DNA from: Paenibacillus arenosi
GTDB taxonomy: Bacteria > Bacillota > Bacilli > Paenibacillales > Paenibacillaceae
Assembly (NCBI RefSeq): GCF_014841135.1
Contig: NZ_JACYTN010000001.1
Location: 558,001 to 622,000 of the forward strand
Reading direction: 5' to 3'
DNA length: 64,000 nt
In this document: piece by piece, positions 33,428 through 42,482 of the stretch
How the letters are laid out: the number at the start of each line of letters is the position of its first letter
Position numbering within the stretch: the first letter of the stretch is position 1
Program-made: the position numbers and the translations under genes
The notes under the pieces: generated by a model
What the model was told of the DNA's origin: nothing
Databases searched by the model: none
The model's input: only the letters and a program-made list of their open reading frames with translations

Positions 33428-35385
33428 ACCGAATCACCTCCATAGGATTGTTCCGTTTTCTTCACTTCATCAACTGGAATATAGAAGCCATGATCACGTT
33501 CAAACGTACGCATTGCAAGCAAGATAAGAACCCCAATACCTGCTACAATGGCAGACTTCCACATGCTGAATACCATGAAGAATCCCCAGAAGAAGAAGAT
33601 TGCGCCAAGAATAAACGGTTGACCGTTGTTGCTCGGCATATGAATTTTTTCAATCTTATCTTTGAAGAGAGAGCGTTTCTCTTTCTTCGCAAAGTAGAAT
33701 GCATCAAGACGATCAACTTCAGGAACGACAGCAAAGTTGTAAACTGGCACTGGAATATGTGTTGCCCATTCCAATGTACGTCCAGCTCCATCCCAAACAT
33801 CGCCTTTTGTCTCGCGTGGTGCGTGACGGAAGCTCCAAATGATGTTGTAAACAATTAGAGCAAAACCAATCATAAGACCGACGGAACCAATTGTTGCAAT
33901 CAAGTTCAGCGGGCCGAAGCCGGTTTCAGCTGAGTACGTGTATTGACGACGTGTCATACCATCCAGACCCAAGAAGAAGAGTGGAAGGAACGTCACGTTG
34001 AATGAAATAGCAATTGTCCAGAATGCAGCTTTACCTTGGCGTTCATTAAGCTTGAACCCAGCGATAAGCGGGAACCAGTAGTACATACCAGCGATAACCG
34101 CGAATACGGTACCTGGAATCAAGACGTAATGGAAGTGAGCTACCAAGAACATCGTATTGTGGTACTGATAGTCGGCACTTGCCATTGCAAGCATGACACC
34201 TGTTACGCCACCCAAAGTAAAGATAGGGATAAACGCTAGTGAATACAACATTGGCGTAGTAAACACAATCTTACCTTTGCGCAATGTGAACAACCAGTTA
34301 AATATTTTAACACCTGTCGGAACAGCGATAAGCATCGTCGTAATCGAGAAGAAGCTATTTACTGCTGCGCCTTGGCCCATCGTGTAGAAGTGGTGGACCC
34401 ATACCAAGAATGACAAGAGAGAGATTATAGCCATACTAGCTACCATTGATTTGTAGCCATATAGGTTCTTTCTAGAGAACGTAGAAATAATCTCACTGTA
34501 AATACCGAAAGCAGGAAGTATAACGATATATACTTCAGGATGTCCCCATACCCAGAACAAGTTAGCCCATAGCATATCCATACCGCCATTGGTCATCGTG
34601 AAGAACTGACTGCCGAATAGGCGATCGAACATCATCAACGCAAGAGCTACTGTTAATACAGGGAATGCGAATACGATGATGATACATGTAATAAGTGTAG
34701 ACCAAGTAAACATTGGCATACGCATAAGCGTCATACCAGGTGCACGCATCTTCAAAATCGTTACGATGAAGTTGACACCTGTCATCAACGTACCAAGACC
34801 AGCAATCTGAAGTGCGATTGCGTAATAGTTATTACCTACCCCTGGACTAAATTCTGTACTTGCTAGTGGGAAGTATGATGTCCAACCAGCATCAGGTGCT
34901 CCACCAACAACGAACGCGATATTATAAAGCATTGCGCCGAAGAAGAACAACCAGAAGCTGACTGCGTTCAGACGCGGGAATGCAACGTCGCGTGCACCAA
35001 TTTGTAGTGGAATAACGACGTTCATAATACCGATAATGAATGGCATCGCCATGAATAGAATCATGATAATACCGTGGGCAGAGAATATTTCATTATAGTG
35101 CTGAGCGGTCAAGAACTTCATCTCTGGTGCTGTCAGCTGCATACGAAGCATTAGACCGTCAGCGCCACCGCGGAATAGCATGACAAGAGCGGAAATAATA
35201 TACATAACGCCGATTTTTTTATGATCGACAGTAGTTAACCATTCTCTCCATAGATAGCCCCACTTCTTAAAGTAGGTCAAGCCAGCAACGATGGCGATGG
35301 AGACTAAGACGATACTTACAACAGCGCCGATAATTAATGGATCGCCGTGCTTGAGTCCGTCAACGATAAACTTATCCCAATTCAT
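33424..35385 (-). CDS. qoxB: Quinol oxidase subunit I
   Basis: 653-residue catalytic subunit holding the low-spin heme and the heme-CuB oxygen-reducing site, pumping protons. It has HGIIMILFMAMPF (heme ligand His), the CuB/His-Tyr motif WGHPEVYIVILPAFG (also with the proton-channel Glu), LVWVHHFYTMG (the CuB His pair) and FLVAHFHYVLIPG (heme ligands). About 14-15 helices. The size matches QoxB/CyoB rather than cytochrome c oxidase subunit I. It lies between qoxA and qoxC in one operon. Confidence 0.97.
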   Translation of the reverse strand: MNWDKFIVDGLKHGDPLIIGAVVSIVLVSIAIVAGLTYFKKWGYLWREWLTTVDHKKIGVMYIISALVMLFRGGADGLMLRMQLTAPEMKFLTAQHYNEIFSAHGIIMILFMAMPFIIGIMNVVIPLQIGARDVAFPRLNAVSFWLFFFGAMLYNIAFVVGGAPDAGWTSYFPLASTEFSPGVGNNYYAIALQIAGLGTLMTGVNFIVTILKMRAPGMTLMRMPMFTWSTLITCIIIVFAFPVLTVALALMMFDRLFGSQFFTMTNGGMDMLWANLFWVWGHPEVYIVILPAFGIYSEIISTFSRKNLYGYKSMVASMAIISLLSFLVWVHHFYTMGQGAAVNSFFSITTMLIAVPTGVKIFNWLFTLRKGKIVFTTPMLYSLAFIPIFTLGGVTGVMLAMASADYQYHNTMFLVAHFHYVLIPGTVFAVIAGMYYWFPLIAGFKLNERQGKAAFWTIAISFNVTFLPLFFLGLDGMTRRQYTYSAETGFGPLNLIATIGSVGLMIGFALIVYNIIWSFRHAPRETKGDVWDGAGRTLEWATHIPVPVYNFAVVPEVDRLDAFYFAKKEKRSLFKDKIEKIHMPSNNGQPFILGAIFFFWGFFMVFSMWKSAIVAGIGVLILLAMRTFERDHGFYIPVDEVKKTEQSYGGDSV

Positions 35386-35417
35386 TCCTGTTAACTCCTT
35401 TCGTGAAGTGATGGCTC

Positions 35418-36368
35418 TTAATGGTTCGAATGATCCTCAACTTCGCTTTCTTGTTTATGCTGCTCACCATGCTCTCCATGGTTTTCATGATTGCTATCTT
35501 GCTCCTCGTCTTTTTGACCAGGTTTCTTGAAGTGACTGGAATGATCCTCTGGCGCTGGTCTAAATTCAAGATGCGTGTTAGAGAAGGATTCACGTCCAAC
35601 GAATTCGGTTGTGAGCAATTGATCGTACTTTTCCTCTGTTAGAGGAGGAGCCGTCTTCTTCACATCATTAACCCATTCATCGAATTGTCCTTGGGTCATA
35701 GCTAGAACTTCAAATTCCATTTTAGCGAACCCTTTACCACTAAAGTTACTGTTCTTACCCATCATAGAACCAGGCGTATCAGCAACTAGATTAAGCTTCG
35801 TTACCATGTCTGACATGGCATACTTTTGTCCACCCAACTGAGGGATCCAGAAGCTTGTAATTGGACCATAAGAATAAAGTCTGAACTCAACATTTTGTCC
35901 CGTAGGAATGTTCAAATAGTTAACAGTCTCGATCCCTTGTTCCGGATAGCTGAAGTGCCATTTGTAATTAGATGAAGCTGCGTAAATAATTAGCGGCTTT
36001 TGATTCTCGTAACCCGCTGGAGGTTTTTCAACAGCAATCGTAGATTTGACAGTTACGACCGACAAAATGGAAACGATAATAATCGGAATAAGTGTCCAAG
36101 TAATTTCAAGCTTTAAGCTACCTTCATCATGTGGTGGCTCATAGTCTGGGCTGCTGTTACTGGCACGATATTTAACCAATATGATGGTGAACAGTGTAAA
36201 GACTACGACTAGAACTCCAGCCATCATGAGCACGGAGAAAATAATCGTCTCCGACAACAACGCCGCTGCTGGTCCTTTCGGATTCAGTACAAGTAGTTCA
36301 CTCGTACAGCCGCTTAGAAGGAATGTTAACAGCGTCAAGATGACTAATAACGATCCTTTCTTTTTCAT
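35418..36368 (-). CDS. qoxA: Quinol oxidase subunit II (lipoprotein)
   Basis: Subunit II of the aa3 menaquinol oxidase, ~316 residues. Lipoprotein signal with LLSGC (Cys ~21), two transmembrane helices, and an outward-facing cupredoxin domain (YKWHFSYPEQG, LYSYGPITSFWIPQLGGQ). The CuA cysteines of cytochrome c oxidases are absent, which identifies a quinol oxidase. Unusual is the His-rich tail (HENHGEHGEQHKQ, then HSNH), possibly metal-binding. ATG 36368 lies seven bases after AAGGGG; the frame start at 36395 lacks a site. First gene of the operon. Confidence 0.95.
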   Translation of the reverse strand: MKKKGSLLVILTLLTFLLSGCTSELLVLNPKGPAAALLSETIIFSVLMMAGVLVVVFTLFTIILVKYRASNSSPDYEPPHDEGSLKLEITWTLIPIIIVSILSVVTVKSTIAVEKPPAGYENQKPLIIYAASSNYKWHFSYPEQGIETVNYLNIPTGQNVEFRLYSYGPITSFWIPQLGGQKYAMSDMVTKLNLVADTPGSMMGKNSNFSGKGFAKMEFEVLAMTQGQFDEWVNDVKKTAPPLTEEKYDQLLTTEFVGRESFSNTHLEFRPAPEDHSSHFKKPGQKDEEQDSNHENHGEHGEQHKQESEVEDHSNH

Positions 36369-36846
36369 TACGGTACCCCTTTCTGTTTGATGCATTTTGT
36401 TGATGCATGTTTGTCAATTTTGATGTGTAGCCACATCTTCAATGAGAGAACGTTAACATTATCCATCCCGAATAATGTTGACGATTGCCATGTGATAGTT
36501 GAGATAGACATCAATAACGTGGCGATTGTTCATGGGTTGTACGACTCTCATCAATATCTTCATCACTGATAATACATTCTAAAAGGTAAGTTGACGATGT
36601 TTTTACAGGAAAGACACCTAATTGTCACAATTTTTATTCAAAAAAACTCCATATTTCCGACAAATTCCTTATTTTAGATGTAAAATCTGTTAATTAGTAT
36701 AAATAATGCACTTTCAAGAAATCCTCATACAGATTTAAGAAGTGGATTTATATAAAAAGGAACAATTGTGTGATTTATTTTCCTACACGGAATCTACACA
36801 AATTAAGGATATCGTAAGCAGCATAGTCTTGTTAGGAGGTAATGTT
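36369..36846. other. Divergent regulatory region qoxA / CWB2-like lipoprotein
   Basis: 478 bases. It contains a direct repeat TGATGCAT (36389-36396 and 36401-36408) just upstream of qoxA, a perfect 13-bp palindrome AATTGT-C-ACAATT (36620-36632), and the strong TAGGAGGTAA ribosome binding site of the rightward gene. No promoter could be fixed with confidence. The rightward reading frame is open from 36742, but 36847 is the supported start. Confidence 0.4.
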
Positions 36847-38121
36847 ATGAAAGTACATCGTTCAACGAAAGCTGTAGCAATGCTTTTGTTCACTATTTTG
36901 TTTCTAAGTGCTTGTACATCCCAAAAAGAAGCACAGCCAACAAGTGAAGCAGGGAAGAGCGTGACTGATGTCATAGCACCTTGGATTGCTACAAAAAATA
37001 CAACGCGGATCAATGCTTCAAATCCAGTGGAGTCCGCCGTACTCGTGTCTAAAACATTGTGGCCTGCCACTGCAGACGATAATCGACCTGGCGCTGTCAT
37101 CCTAGCTCCAATAGAACGGTGGGGGTCCGCGTTGGCTAGTTTGGATTTGGTTCATCATCCGAATAATGGACCACTGTTATATATGGATAACAATGGTGTT
37201 CCTCAAGCTACCATTAATGAAATAAAGCGATTGAACCCAATTGGTATTGGACAAGCTAAGGAGCAAATCATTGTTATTGGAGAGAATTCAAAAAAAGTAA
37301 AAGATCAATTGAGTACAGCAGGGTTTGAAGCTTCATTTGTGTCAGGAAATGATGATGCTGAAATTGCGGAACAAATTGATTCACTATATACGAAAGCTTC
37401 AGGATCACAGCCCAATAGTGTTATTGTAGGCTCACTAGATAGTCCAGCGTACACCATTCCAGCGGGTAACTGGATAGCGCATATGCCTGAGCCGCTGTTG
37501 TATGTAACAAAGAAAGAAATACCAACAGCAACAGTAAAAGCATTGGAGAAGCGTAATGGCAAGGCAAATATATACATTATCGGACCTGAGTCTGTTGTAT
37601 CTGCTGACTTAGAGAAGAAGTTGAAGCAGTATGGAACCGTAAAGCGAATCGCTGGTAATAACCCTATAGAAAATTCAATTGCCTTTGCTAAATATAAAGA
37701 TGAAACAACGGGCTTTGGCTGGGGAATTACGACGCCAGGACACAACTTATCTTTTGTTCCTGCTGGCAATGACTTGTTGGCGATATCAGCAGCACCATTT
37801 TCTCATCTCGGGAAACATGCGCCGCTTATATGGACAGAGAAAGATAAGATGCCTAACTCGGTGATGGATTATGTAATGACGTTACAGCCTAAATATAAAG
37901 AGACACCTACGGAAGGACCATTTAATCATGCTTGGATGGTAGGGAATGAGCAGGATCTTAGCGCTCAAGCGCAAGGAGAAATAGACAGTATGTTGGAGAT
38001 TGTATCTGCAAGTGGTAAAGGACATGCTGACCATGGCAGCGCAGGATCAGAGAATACGACTTCAAATAATGATGAAAATGAGACTCCATCTGAAAATGAC
38101 CATGGAGGTGCTCATCACTAA
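36847..38121 (+). CDS. CWB2-like repeat lipoprotein with His-rich C terminus
   Basis: 424-residue lipoprotein: signal with lipobox LFLSAC (Cys ~23), then two or more diverged units like cell-wall-binding repeat 2. Each runs from an Arg-containing strand (TTRINASNPVESA, KRIAGNNPIENS) through NGPLLYMDNNGVP-like and IIVIGENSKKV / IYIIGPESVV strands. The CWB2 resemblance is by pattern only and modest. The tail is rich in His, Asp and Asn (HADHGSAG, ENDHGGAHH), paralleling the His-rich tail of divergently transcribed QoxA. ATG 36847 has AGGAGG upstream. It could be a wall-attached or metal-handling surface protein. A terminator follows. Confidence 0.65.
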   Translation: MKVHRSTKAVAMLLFTILFLSACTSQKEAQPTSEAGKSVTDVIAPWIATKNTTRINASNPVESAVLVSKTLWPATADDNRPGAVILAPIERWGSALASLDLVHHPNNGPLLYMDNNGVPQATINEIKRLNPIGIGQAKEQIIVIGENSKKVKDQLSTAGFEASFVSGNDDAEIAEQIDSLYTKASGSQPNSVIVGSLDSPAYTIPAGNWIAHMPEPLLYVTKKEIPTATVKALEKRNGKANIYIIGPESVVSADLEKKLKQYGTVKRIAGNNPIENSIAFAKYKDETTGFGWGITTPGHNLSFVPAGNDLLAISAAPFSHLGKHAPLIWTEKDKMPNSVMDYVMTLQPKYKETPTEGPFNHAWMVGNEQDLSAQAQGEIDSMLEIVSASGKGHADHGSAGSENTTSNNDENETPSENDHGGAHH

Positions 38122-38152
38122 TAATAGGATTAGAGAGATTGGACAGGCTTTA

Positions 38153-38184
38153 AGCTCACCTGACGTTGTTTAGGTGGGCTTTTT
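38153..38184 (+). terminator. Rho-independent terminator after CWB2-like gene
   Basis: AGCTCACCT pairs with AGGTGGGCT (one T-G pair) around a ten-base loop, then five T. Confidence 0.8.
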
Positions 38185-38249
38185 ATTATGCCATATGTAA
38201 CACTCCAAATTGAGGTGAAGAAACTAGCTTTATTATGGTGTTCCATAAA

Positions 38250-38278
38250 TTGACTTGGGTTAGTAACCAGATTATGAT
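38250..38278 (+). promoter_or_regulatory. Promoter of the glycosylation island
   Basis: TTGACT (38250-38255), 17-base spacer, TATGAT (38273-38278), about 60 bases before the first GT39 gene. Confidence 0.7.
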
Positions 38279-38340
38279 ATATTTTATAAGTTCTATTTCT
38301 GGATATAGATGGGAGAAGGTTGTGTGAATGAGGTAATAGG

Positions 38341-39651
38341 ATGGTAAATGAATCGAAATCTTGGTCAACGGTTCCAGGATATGCAAAGCGGTTCGTGTGG
38401 GTTGTTACACTTGTTGTCGGACTTTTGTCTTCACTCATCGTACTTGGATACGGTGATTATTTTTATTTAGGCAATCCTGAACATCCAGATAACGATGACG
38501 TGAAGTATTTGCATACTGCTAGAGTACTAATTAATGAAGGTGTGCTTTCCTACAACACGAGTGATCAACCTAGTACCTACATTATGCCCGGCATGCCTTT
38601 TGTCATTGCTGCTTTTATGCTTGTTTTTGGTCAAGGGGATGAAGCTGTCATTGCGCTGCGACTTTTTCAATGCCTATTGCAAGCCTTATGTATTCCGTTC
38701 ATATTTTGGCTGGCTTATCGTGTATTTACCGTGCGCACAGCGTTAATTGCTATTGGAATTAGTGCTATTTATTTGCCGGATTACTTCTCATCAGGTGTTA
38801 TTTTATCGGAGAGTGTCTTCCGTACCATCTTCCTTCTACTAATTATCGTCATGATGGTTGCGCTAGAGAAACGTCGTACAAGCTGGTATTTGCTCGTTGG
38901 CTTACTTGTAGCGACTGCTGCCTATTTTAAACCACATTCAACGCTGTTGCCCGTTCTCTTTTTGTTGTTCTGGTGGAAACAGCGTTATACGTGGAAGGAA
39001 ATGATGAAGTATACGGCAGCAATAGGGCTAGTGTTCGTCATTTTATTGTCACCGTGGTGGATTCGCAACGTTGTTACGTTCGATAAATTCGTAGTATTTA
39101 CGGAATCATCAGGGAATCCTTTTTTATTAGGAACATTTATTAATTTCCAAGAGCCTGATGCTGGCTTTTACGAAGAGTACCCTGAACATAAAGATGTGCT
39201 TATGCTTGGATCTGATAATCAGTTGAAAGAAAGAGGATATGATATGCTTGCGTATCATTTGAAACATAATCCACTTCTTTTGCTCTACTGGTTCACTATT
39301 GGAAAAGTAGGGTCCCTGTATGTCTTGGCCTATTATTGGAAGCCACTTCTGGGTATAGAAATGATAGCGGCACATATATTCCAAGTTATTTTGCTCATCA
39401 TCGGAGTTTGTGGTGTAGTTATGACGTTAAGGAAGCTAAGACAATGGCCTAATGCGGGGATTTTGCTCGCCTCTCTGGGCTATTTCAGCTTTATCTATAT
39501 TCCGTTCGTAGCATTTTCACGTTATGGATATCCGAATATGTTCCTGCTCATTATTTTTGCTGCGTTCTTCATCGACAGAACTTGGGCAGCTCGATATGAG
39601 AAAAAGATGAATAAAAAGACACGATATCATTCTGTAAGTGGAGGTTCGTAG
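38341..39651 (+). CDS. GT39-type membrane glycosyltransferase (paralog 1)
   Basis: Polytopic ArnT/PMT-like (GT39/GT-C) glycosyltransferase, 436 residues, about ten to eleven helices. It would transfer a sugar from a polyprenyl-phosphate carrier to an extracellular acceptor. The first extracellular loop has the acidic catalytic motif (NDDVKYLHTARVLINEG). Then come PSTYIMPGMPFVIA, YLPDYFSSGVILSESVFR, AYFKPHSTLLPVLF and SPWWIRNVVTFDKFVVFTES. It is 1 base upstream of the GT2 gene and clearly paralogous to the gene at 41036 along its whole length. The acceptor (teichoic acid, S-layer or other) is unknown. Confidence 0.85.
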   Translation: MVNESKSWSTVPGYAKRFVWVVTLVVGLLSSLIVLGYGDYFYLGNPEHPDNDDVKYLHTARVLINEGVLSYNTSDQPSTYIMPGMPFVIAAFMLVFGQGDEAVIALRLFQCLLQALCIPFIFWLAYRVFTVRTALIAIGISAIYLPDYFSSGVILSESVFRTIFLLLIIVMMVALEKRRTSWYLLVGLLVATAAYFKPHSTLLPVLFLLFWWKQRYTWKEMMKYTAAIGLVFVILLSPWWIRNVVTFDKFVVFTESSGNPFLLGTFINFQEPDAGFYEEYPEHKDVLMLGSDNQLKERGYDMLAYHLKHNPLLLLYWFTIGKVGSLYVLAYYWKPLLGIEMIAAHIFQVILLIIGVCGVVMTLRKLRQWPNAGILLASLGYFSFIYIPFVAFSRYGYPNMFLLIIFAAFFIDRTWAARYEKKMNKKTRYHSVSGGS

Positions 39652-39652
39652 T

Positions 39653-40342
39653 ATGAAAGTTCTCGTCATCATTCCTGCTTATAATGAAGAAGCAACGATA
39701 TTTCATGTCATCGATGAGCTTCGAAACTATATGCCCGAAGTAGATGTAGTTGTTATTAACGATGGTTCTACTGATCGTACAGCAGAAATTGCTGAGCGAG
39801 CAGGGGCTAAAGTATTTACTGTTCCTTACAATGTAGGAATCGGGGGCGGCATGCAAATTGGCTATATGTATGCACATCGAATGAATTATGATTACGCCGT
39901 GCAGATGGATGCGGATGGTCAGCACTGTGCCTCAGATCTTCCCAAACTAATCGAGCATGCTAAGCAACATGATCTTGTTATTGGATCTCGATATGTGGAA
40001 ACAACTTCGTATCAATCATCAAAAATGCGAAGAATCGGCATGATCTTCTTCTCAAACATCATCACTTGGATTACTAAGCAGCGCATCACGGATACAACTA
40101 GTGGCTATCGGGTAGCAAACCGACGTGTCATTGCTTTGTATTCCTCTTACTATCCGACGGATTATCCTGAAGTGGAATCCATCGTTTATTTAAAACGAAA
40201 AGGCTGTCGAATTTCAGAGGTGTCAACAGAAATGCGTGCTCGTTTGGGCGGTAATTCCTCGATAACTCCAATACGCTCGGTCTACTACATGACAAAAGTA
40301 ACGTTGGCTGTACTGATGACTGCGTTACGATACGAGAGGTGA
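39653..40342 (+). CDS. GT2 polyprenyl-phosphate sugar synthase
   Basis: Cytosolic family 2 (GT-A) glycosyltransferase like dolichyl-phosphate mannose synthase, 229 residues, no C-terminal membrane helices. It has VIIPAYNEEATIFHVIDEL, NDGSTDRTAE, GIGGGMQIGYMYA, the metal-binding DXD-type QMDADGQH, and GSRYVETT with the later TSGYRVANRRV. It should make the polyprenyl-phosphate-linked sugar used by the neighbouring GT39 enzymes. ATG 39653 lies eight bases after GGAGG and one base past the preceding stop. Confidence 0.9.
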   Translation: MKVLVIIPAYNEEATIFHVIDELRNYMPEVDVVVINDGSTDRTAEIAERAGAKVFTVPYNVGIGGGMQIGYMYAHRMNYDYAVQMDADGQHCASDLPKLIEHAKQHDLVIGSRYVETTSYQSSKMRRIGMIFFSNIITWITKQRITDTTSGYRVANRRVIALYSSYYPTDYPEVESIVYLKRKGCRISEVSTEMRARLGGNSSITPIRSVYYMTKVTLAVLMTALRYER

Positions 40343-40349
40343 TAGACCG

Positions 40350-40697
40350 ATGAGTATTTATGTACTATCGATTATAGTTTCCGTACTGTTTCTGTTCGGA
40401 ATATTGGAATTGGTGCGACGTCAGAAGTTAAAAGAACAATACTCATTACTGTGGATTGGGTTTAGTGTGTTTCTTATTATTGTATCCATCGATGTTCGTC
40501 TTATTGAGAACATATCGCTCTGGCTGGATGTAAAGTATGCGCCTGCTTTATTGTTTCTGTTTGGCTTGCTGTTCTGCTTTGCGCTTATTATTCATCTCAC
40601 GGTTGTCATTACAAAGATGTCGAAGCAGTTACTTCGATTGACGCAAGAGATTACCATATTGCGAGAACGAGGTGTGACGGAGCGCGATCATGATTAA
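40350..40697 (+). CDS. DUF2304 membrane protein
   Basis: 115-residue protein with three hydrophobic helices and a charged coiled-coil-like end (LLRLTQEITILRER). It matches the DUF2304 pattern LVRRQKLKEQYSLLWIGFSV. DUF2304 genes regularly follow GT2 polyprenyl-phosphate sugar synthases, and this one starts seven bases after one. It is inferred to be a membrane partner of the synthase or flippase. Its end overlaps the next gene by eight bases. Confidence 0.88.
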   Translation: MSIYVLSIIVSVLFLFGILELVRRQKLKEQYSLLWIGFSVFLIIVSIDVRLIENISLWLDVKYAPALLFLFGLLFCFALIIHLTVVITKMSKQLLRLTQEITILRERGVTERDHD

Positions 40698-41025
40698 TTA
40701 TTTCATTTTATTTGCCAATATTATATTACTCGTTACAGGTCAAATTCTGTTCAAGCTGGGAATTGAAAAGGCTGGCGGGTTAGTTTGGAACAAAATTATA
40801 ACTTCTTGGTACGTTATTGGCGGCTTGTCTCTGTACGGTATTGCTACAATTTTATGGTTCGTTGTGTTAAGTAGATTGCCGCTAAGTGTCGCATACCCGC
40901 TGCAAAGCATTTCTTATATACTCGGAATTGCAGCAGCGTTCTTTATTTTTAGTGAACCTGTATCACCAACAAAATGGGTTGGGGCAGTAGTTATTCTCAT
41001 TGGCGTTTATTTGATAGCGAAGTAG
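40690..41025 (+). CDS. EamA/ArnE-like small membrane transporter
   Basis: 111-residue protein with four helices, a half-length EamA/SMR-like unit (SISYILGIAAAFFIFSEPVS, then GAVVILIGVYLIAK). Such proteins near GT2/GT39 genes resemble ArnE/ArnF, which flip lipid-linked aminoarabinose. Here it is the candidate flippase of the polyprenyl-phosphate sugar. Start overlaps DUF2304 by eight bases; the stop is ten bases before the second GT39 gene. Confidence 0.82.
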   Translation: MINYFILFANIILLVTGQILFKLGIEKAGGLVWNKIITSWYVIGGLSLYGIATILWFVVLSRLPLSVAYPLQSISYILGIAAAFFIFSEPVSPTKWVGAVVILIGVYLIAK

Positions 41026-41035
41026 GAGTGAACGT

Positions 41036-42289
41036 ATGGCGTCTTTTTTTAGTATGGATTTTAAAACGAAACGAACATTATCGATTATGGCCTTATTTGT
41101 ATTTCTTTTATCGTCTTTCTTTGTGCTGGCGCACCACAATTATTTCTTGCTAGGTGATTTGCACAACCCTAACAATGATGACGTAAAATACTTACATAGT
41201 GCAAGAGTATTATTAAATGAAGGAACACTCGCATATAACTCCGGAAATGAGCCATCTGCGTTTATTATGCCAGGAATTTCGATTATACTGGCGGGTTTTA
41301 TGGCTGTATTCGGAGAAGGAGATGGGGCAATTATTGCCTTTCGTCTTTTTCAATGTATGCTGCAAGCGATTTCGATATTTCTTATCTTCTTTATTGCACG
41401 GTATACGTTTAATACACGTACCGCATATATTGTCTGTGGTATTAGCATGTTTTACATGCCGGATTATTTCTCTTCAGGTGTTGTTTTGTCCGAGACGATG
41501 TTCCGTACGGCATTGCTGCTGCTAGTGTGCATCATTATCGTGGCTGTAGAGTCAGGTAAAACATCTTGGTACATATGGATCGGAATTATCGTTGCATTTC
41601 TGGCTTATTTTAAGCCGCATGCTACGCTTTATCCAGCTATATTACTTATTCTATGGTGGAAGCACAAAGTGTCTTGGCGGGATATGGTACGATATACATT
41701 CATAATAGCAGGTACCTATATGGTATTATTGGCGCCATGGTGGATACGAAATATGATTACATTTGACCGTTTCATCTTGTTTACCAATTCAGCAGGCAGC
41801 CCATTTTTGCTAGGCACTAGAATTAACTATCAATTGCCGCCAGCGGGCTTCTTCGATGCTTATCCGCAATATGATCCGAAGACGATATTTGCAGGTTCAG
41901 ACGGTTCAGCAGTAAGCAAAGGGTTGGACATTTTAAAATATGGATTTGTTTATGATACTTGGAATTATGTCCATTGGTATACGATTGGCAAGCTGCACAA
42001 TTTGTACAATATCCCGTACTATTGGCGCCCAATATGGCCAATTAGCCGTTCATTTATGAATGTAACACAAGTGATATTGATGAGTATTAGTGTTATAGGT
42101 ATGATGTGGGCATTTATTCGTGTACCTTTCACAAGAATGCTACCTGTACTGCTGACGTTCGCTTACTTTACTGCTATTTACATGCCGTTTGTGGCGTTCT
42201 CACGTTATGGATATCCTAATGTTATCTTCTTATTAATGTTTGCCGCTTTCTTTGTTGATCGACTCCTTGCAGTTGTGCGCAATAAGTAA
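41036..42289 (+). CDS. GT39-type membrane glycosyltransferase (paralog 2)
   Basis: 417-residue GT-C glycosyltransferase, full-length paralog of the gene at 38341. Shared blocks include NDDVKYLHSARVLLNEGTLA (candidate catalytic acid loop), MPDYFSSGVVLSETMFRTA, AYFKPHATLYPAIL, APWWIRNMITFDRFILFTNS and the end FVAFSRYGYPNVIFLL. Two diverged copies beside one GT2/DUF2304/EamA set suggest the same donor is put on two acceptors, or that the copies add successive sugars. Last gene of the operon, followed by a strong terminator. Confidence 0.85.
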   Translation: MASFFSMDFKTKRTLSIMALFVFLLSSFFVLAHHNYFLLGDLHNPNNDDVKYLHSARVLLNEGTLAYNSGNEPSAFIMPGISIILAGFMAVFGEGDGAIIAFRLFQCMLQAISIFLIFFIARYTFNTRTAYIVCGISMFYMPDYFSSGVVLSETMFRTALLLLVCIIIVAVESGKTSWYIWIGIIVAFLAYFKPHATLYPAILLILWWKHKVSWRDMVRYTFIIAGTYMVLLAPWWIRNMITFDRFILFTNSAGSPFLLGTRINYQLPPAGFFDAYPQYDPKTIFAGSDGSAVSKGLDILKYGFVYDTWNYVHWYTIGKLHNLYNIPYYWRPIWPISRSFMNVTQVILMSISVIGMMWAFIRVPFTRMLPVLLTFAYFTAIYMPFVAFSRYGYPNVIFLLMFAAFFVDRLLAVVRNK

Positions 42290-42324
42290 TGACAATACGA
42301 AGCAACATATATAATTAAAAGGGG

Positions 42325-42374
42325 AAGAACCTTCTCATTCACAAATGATTTTGTGATGGAAGGTTCTTTTTTTT
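42325..42374 (+). terminator. Rho-independent terminator of the glycosylation operon
   Basis: AAGAACCTTC (42325-42334) pairs with GAAGGTTCTT (42359-42368), with an inner CACAA/TTGTG pair and a run of T to 42374. Confidence 0.9.
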
Positions 42375-42482
42375 GAAGGTATTCACGTTTTCGCGTTTTA
42401 AAGCAGGGGATCTTATAGGTGAGATATGATAGGTACCGTTAGCACATGGGGAGAGAAGCTAACAGCTAGAGGTGAATAAGTG

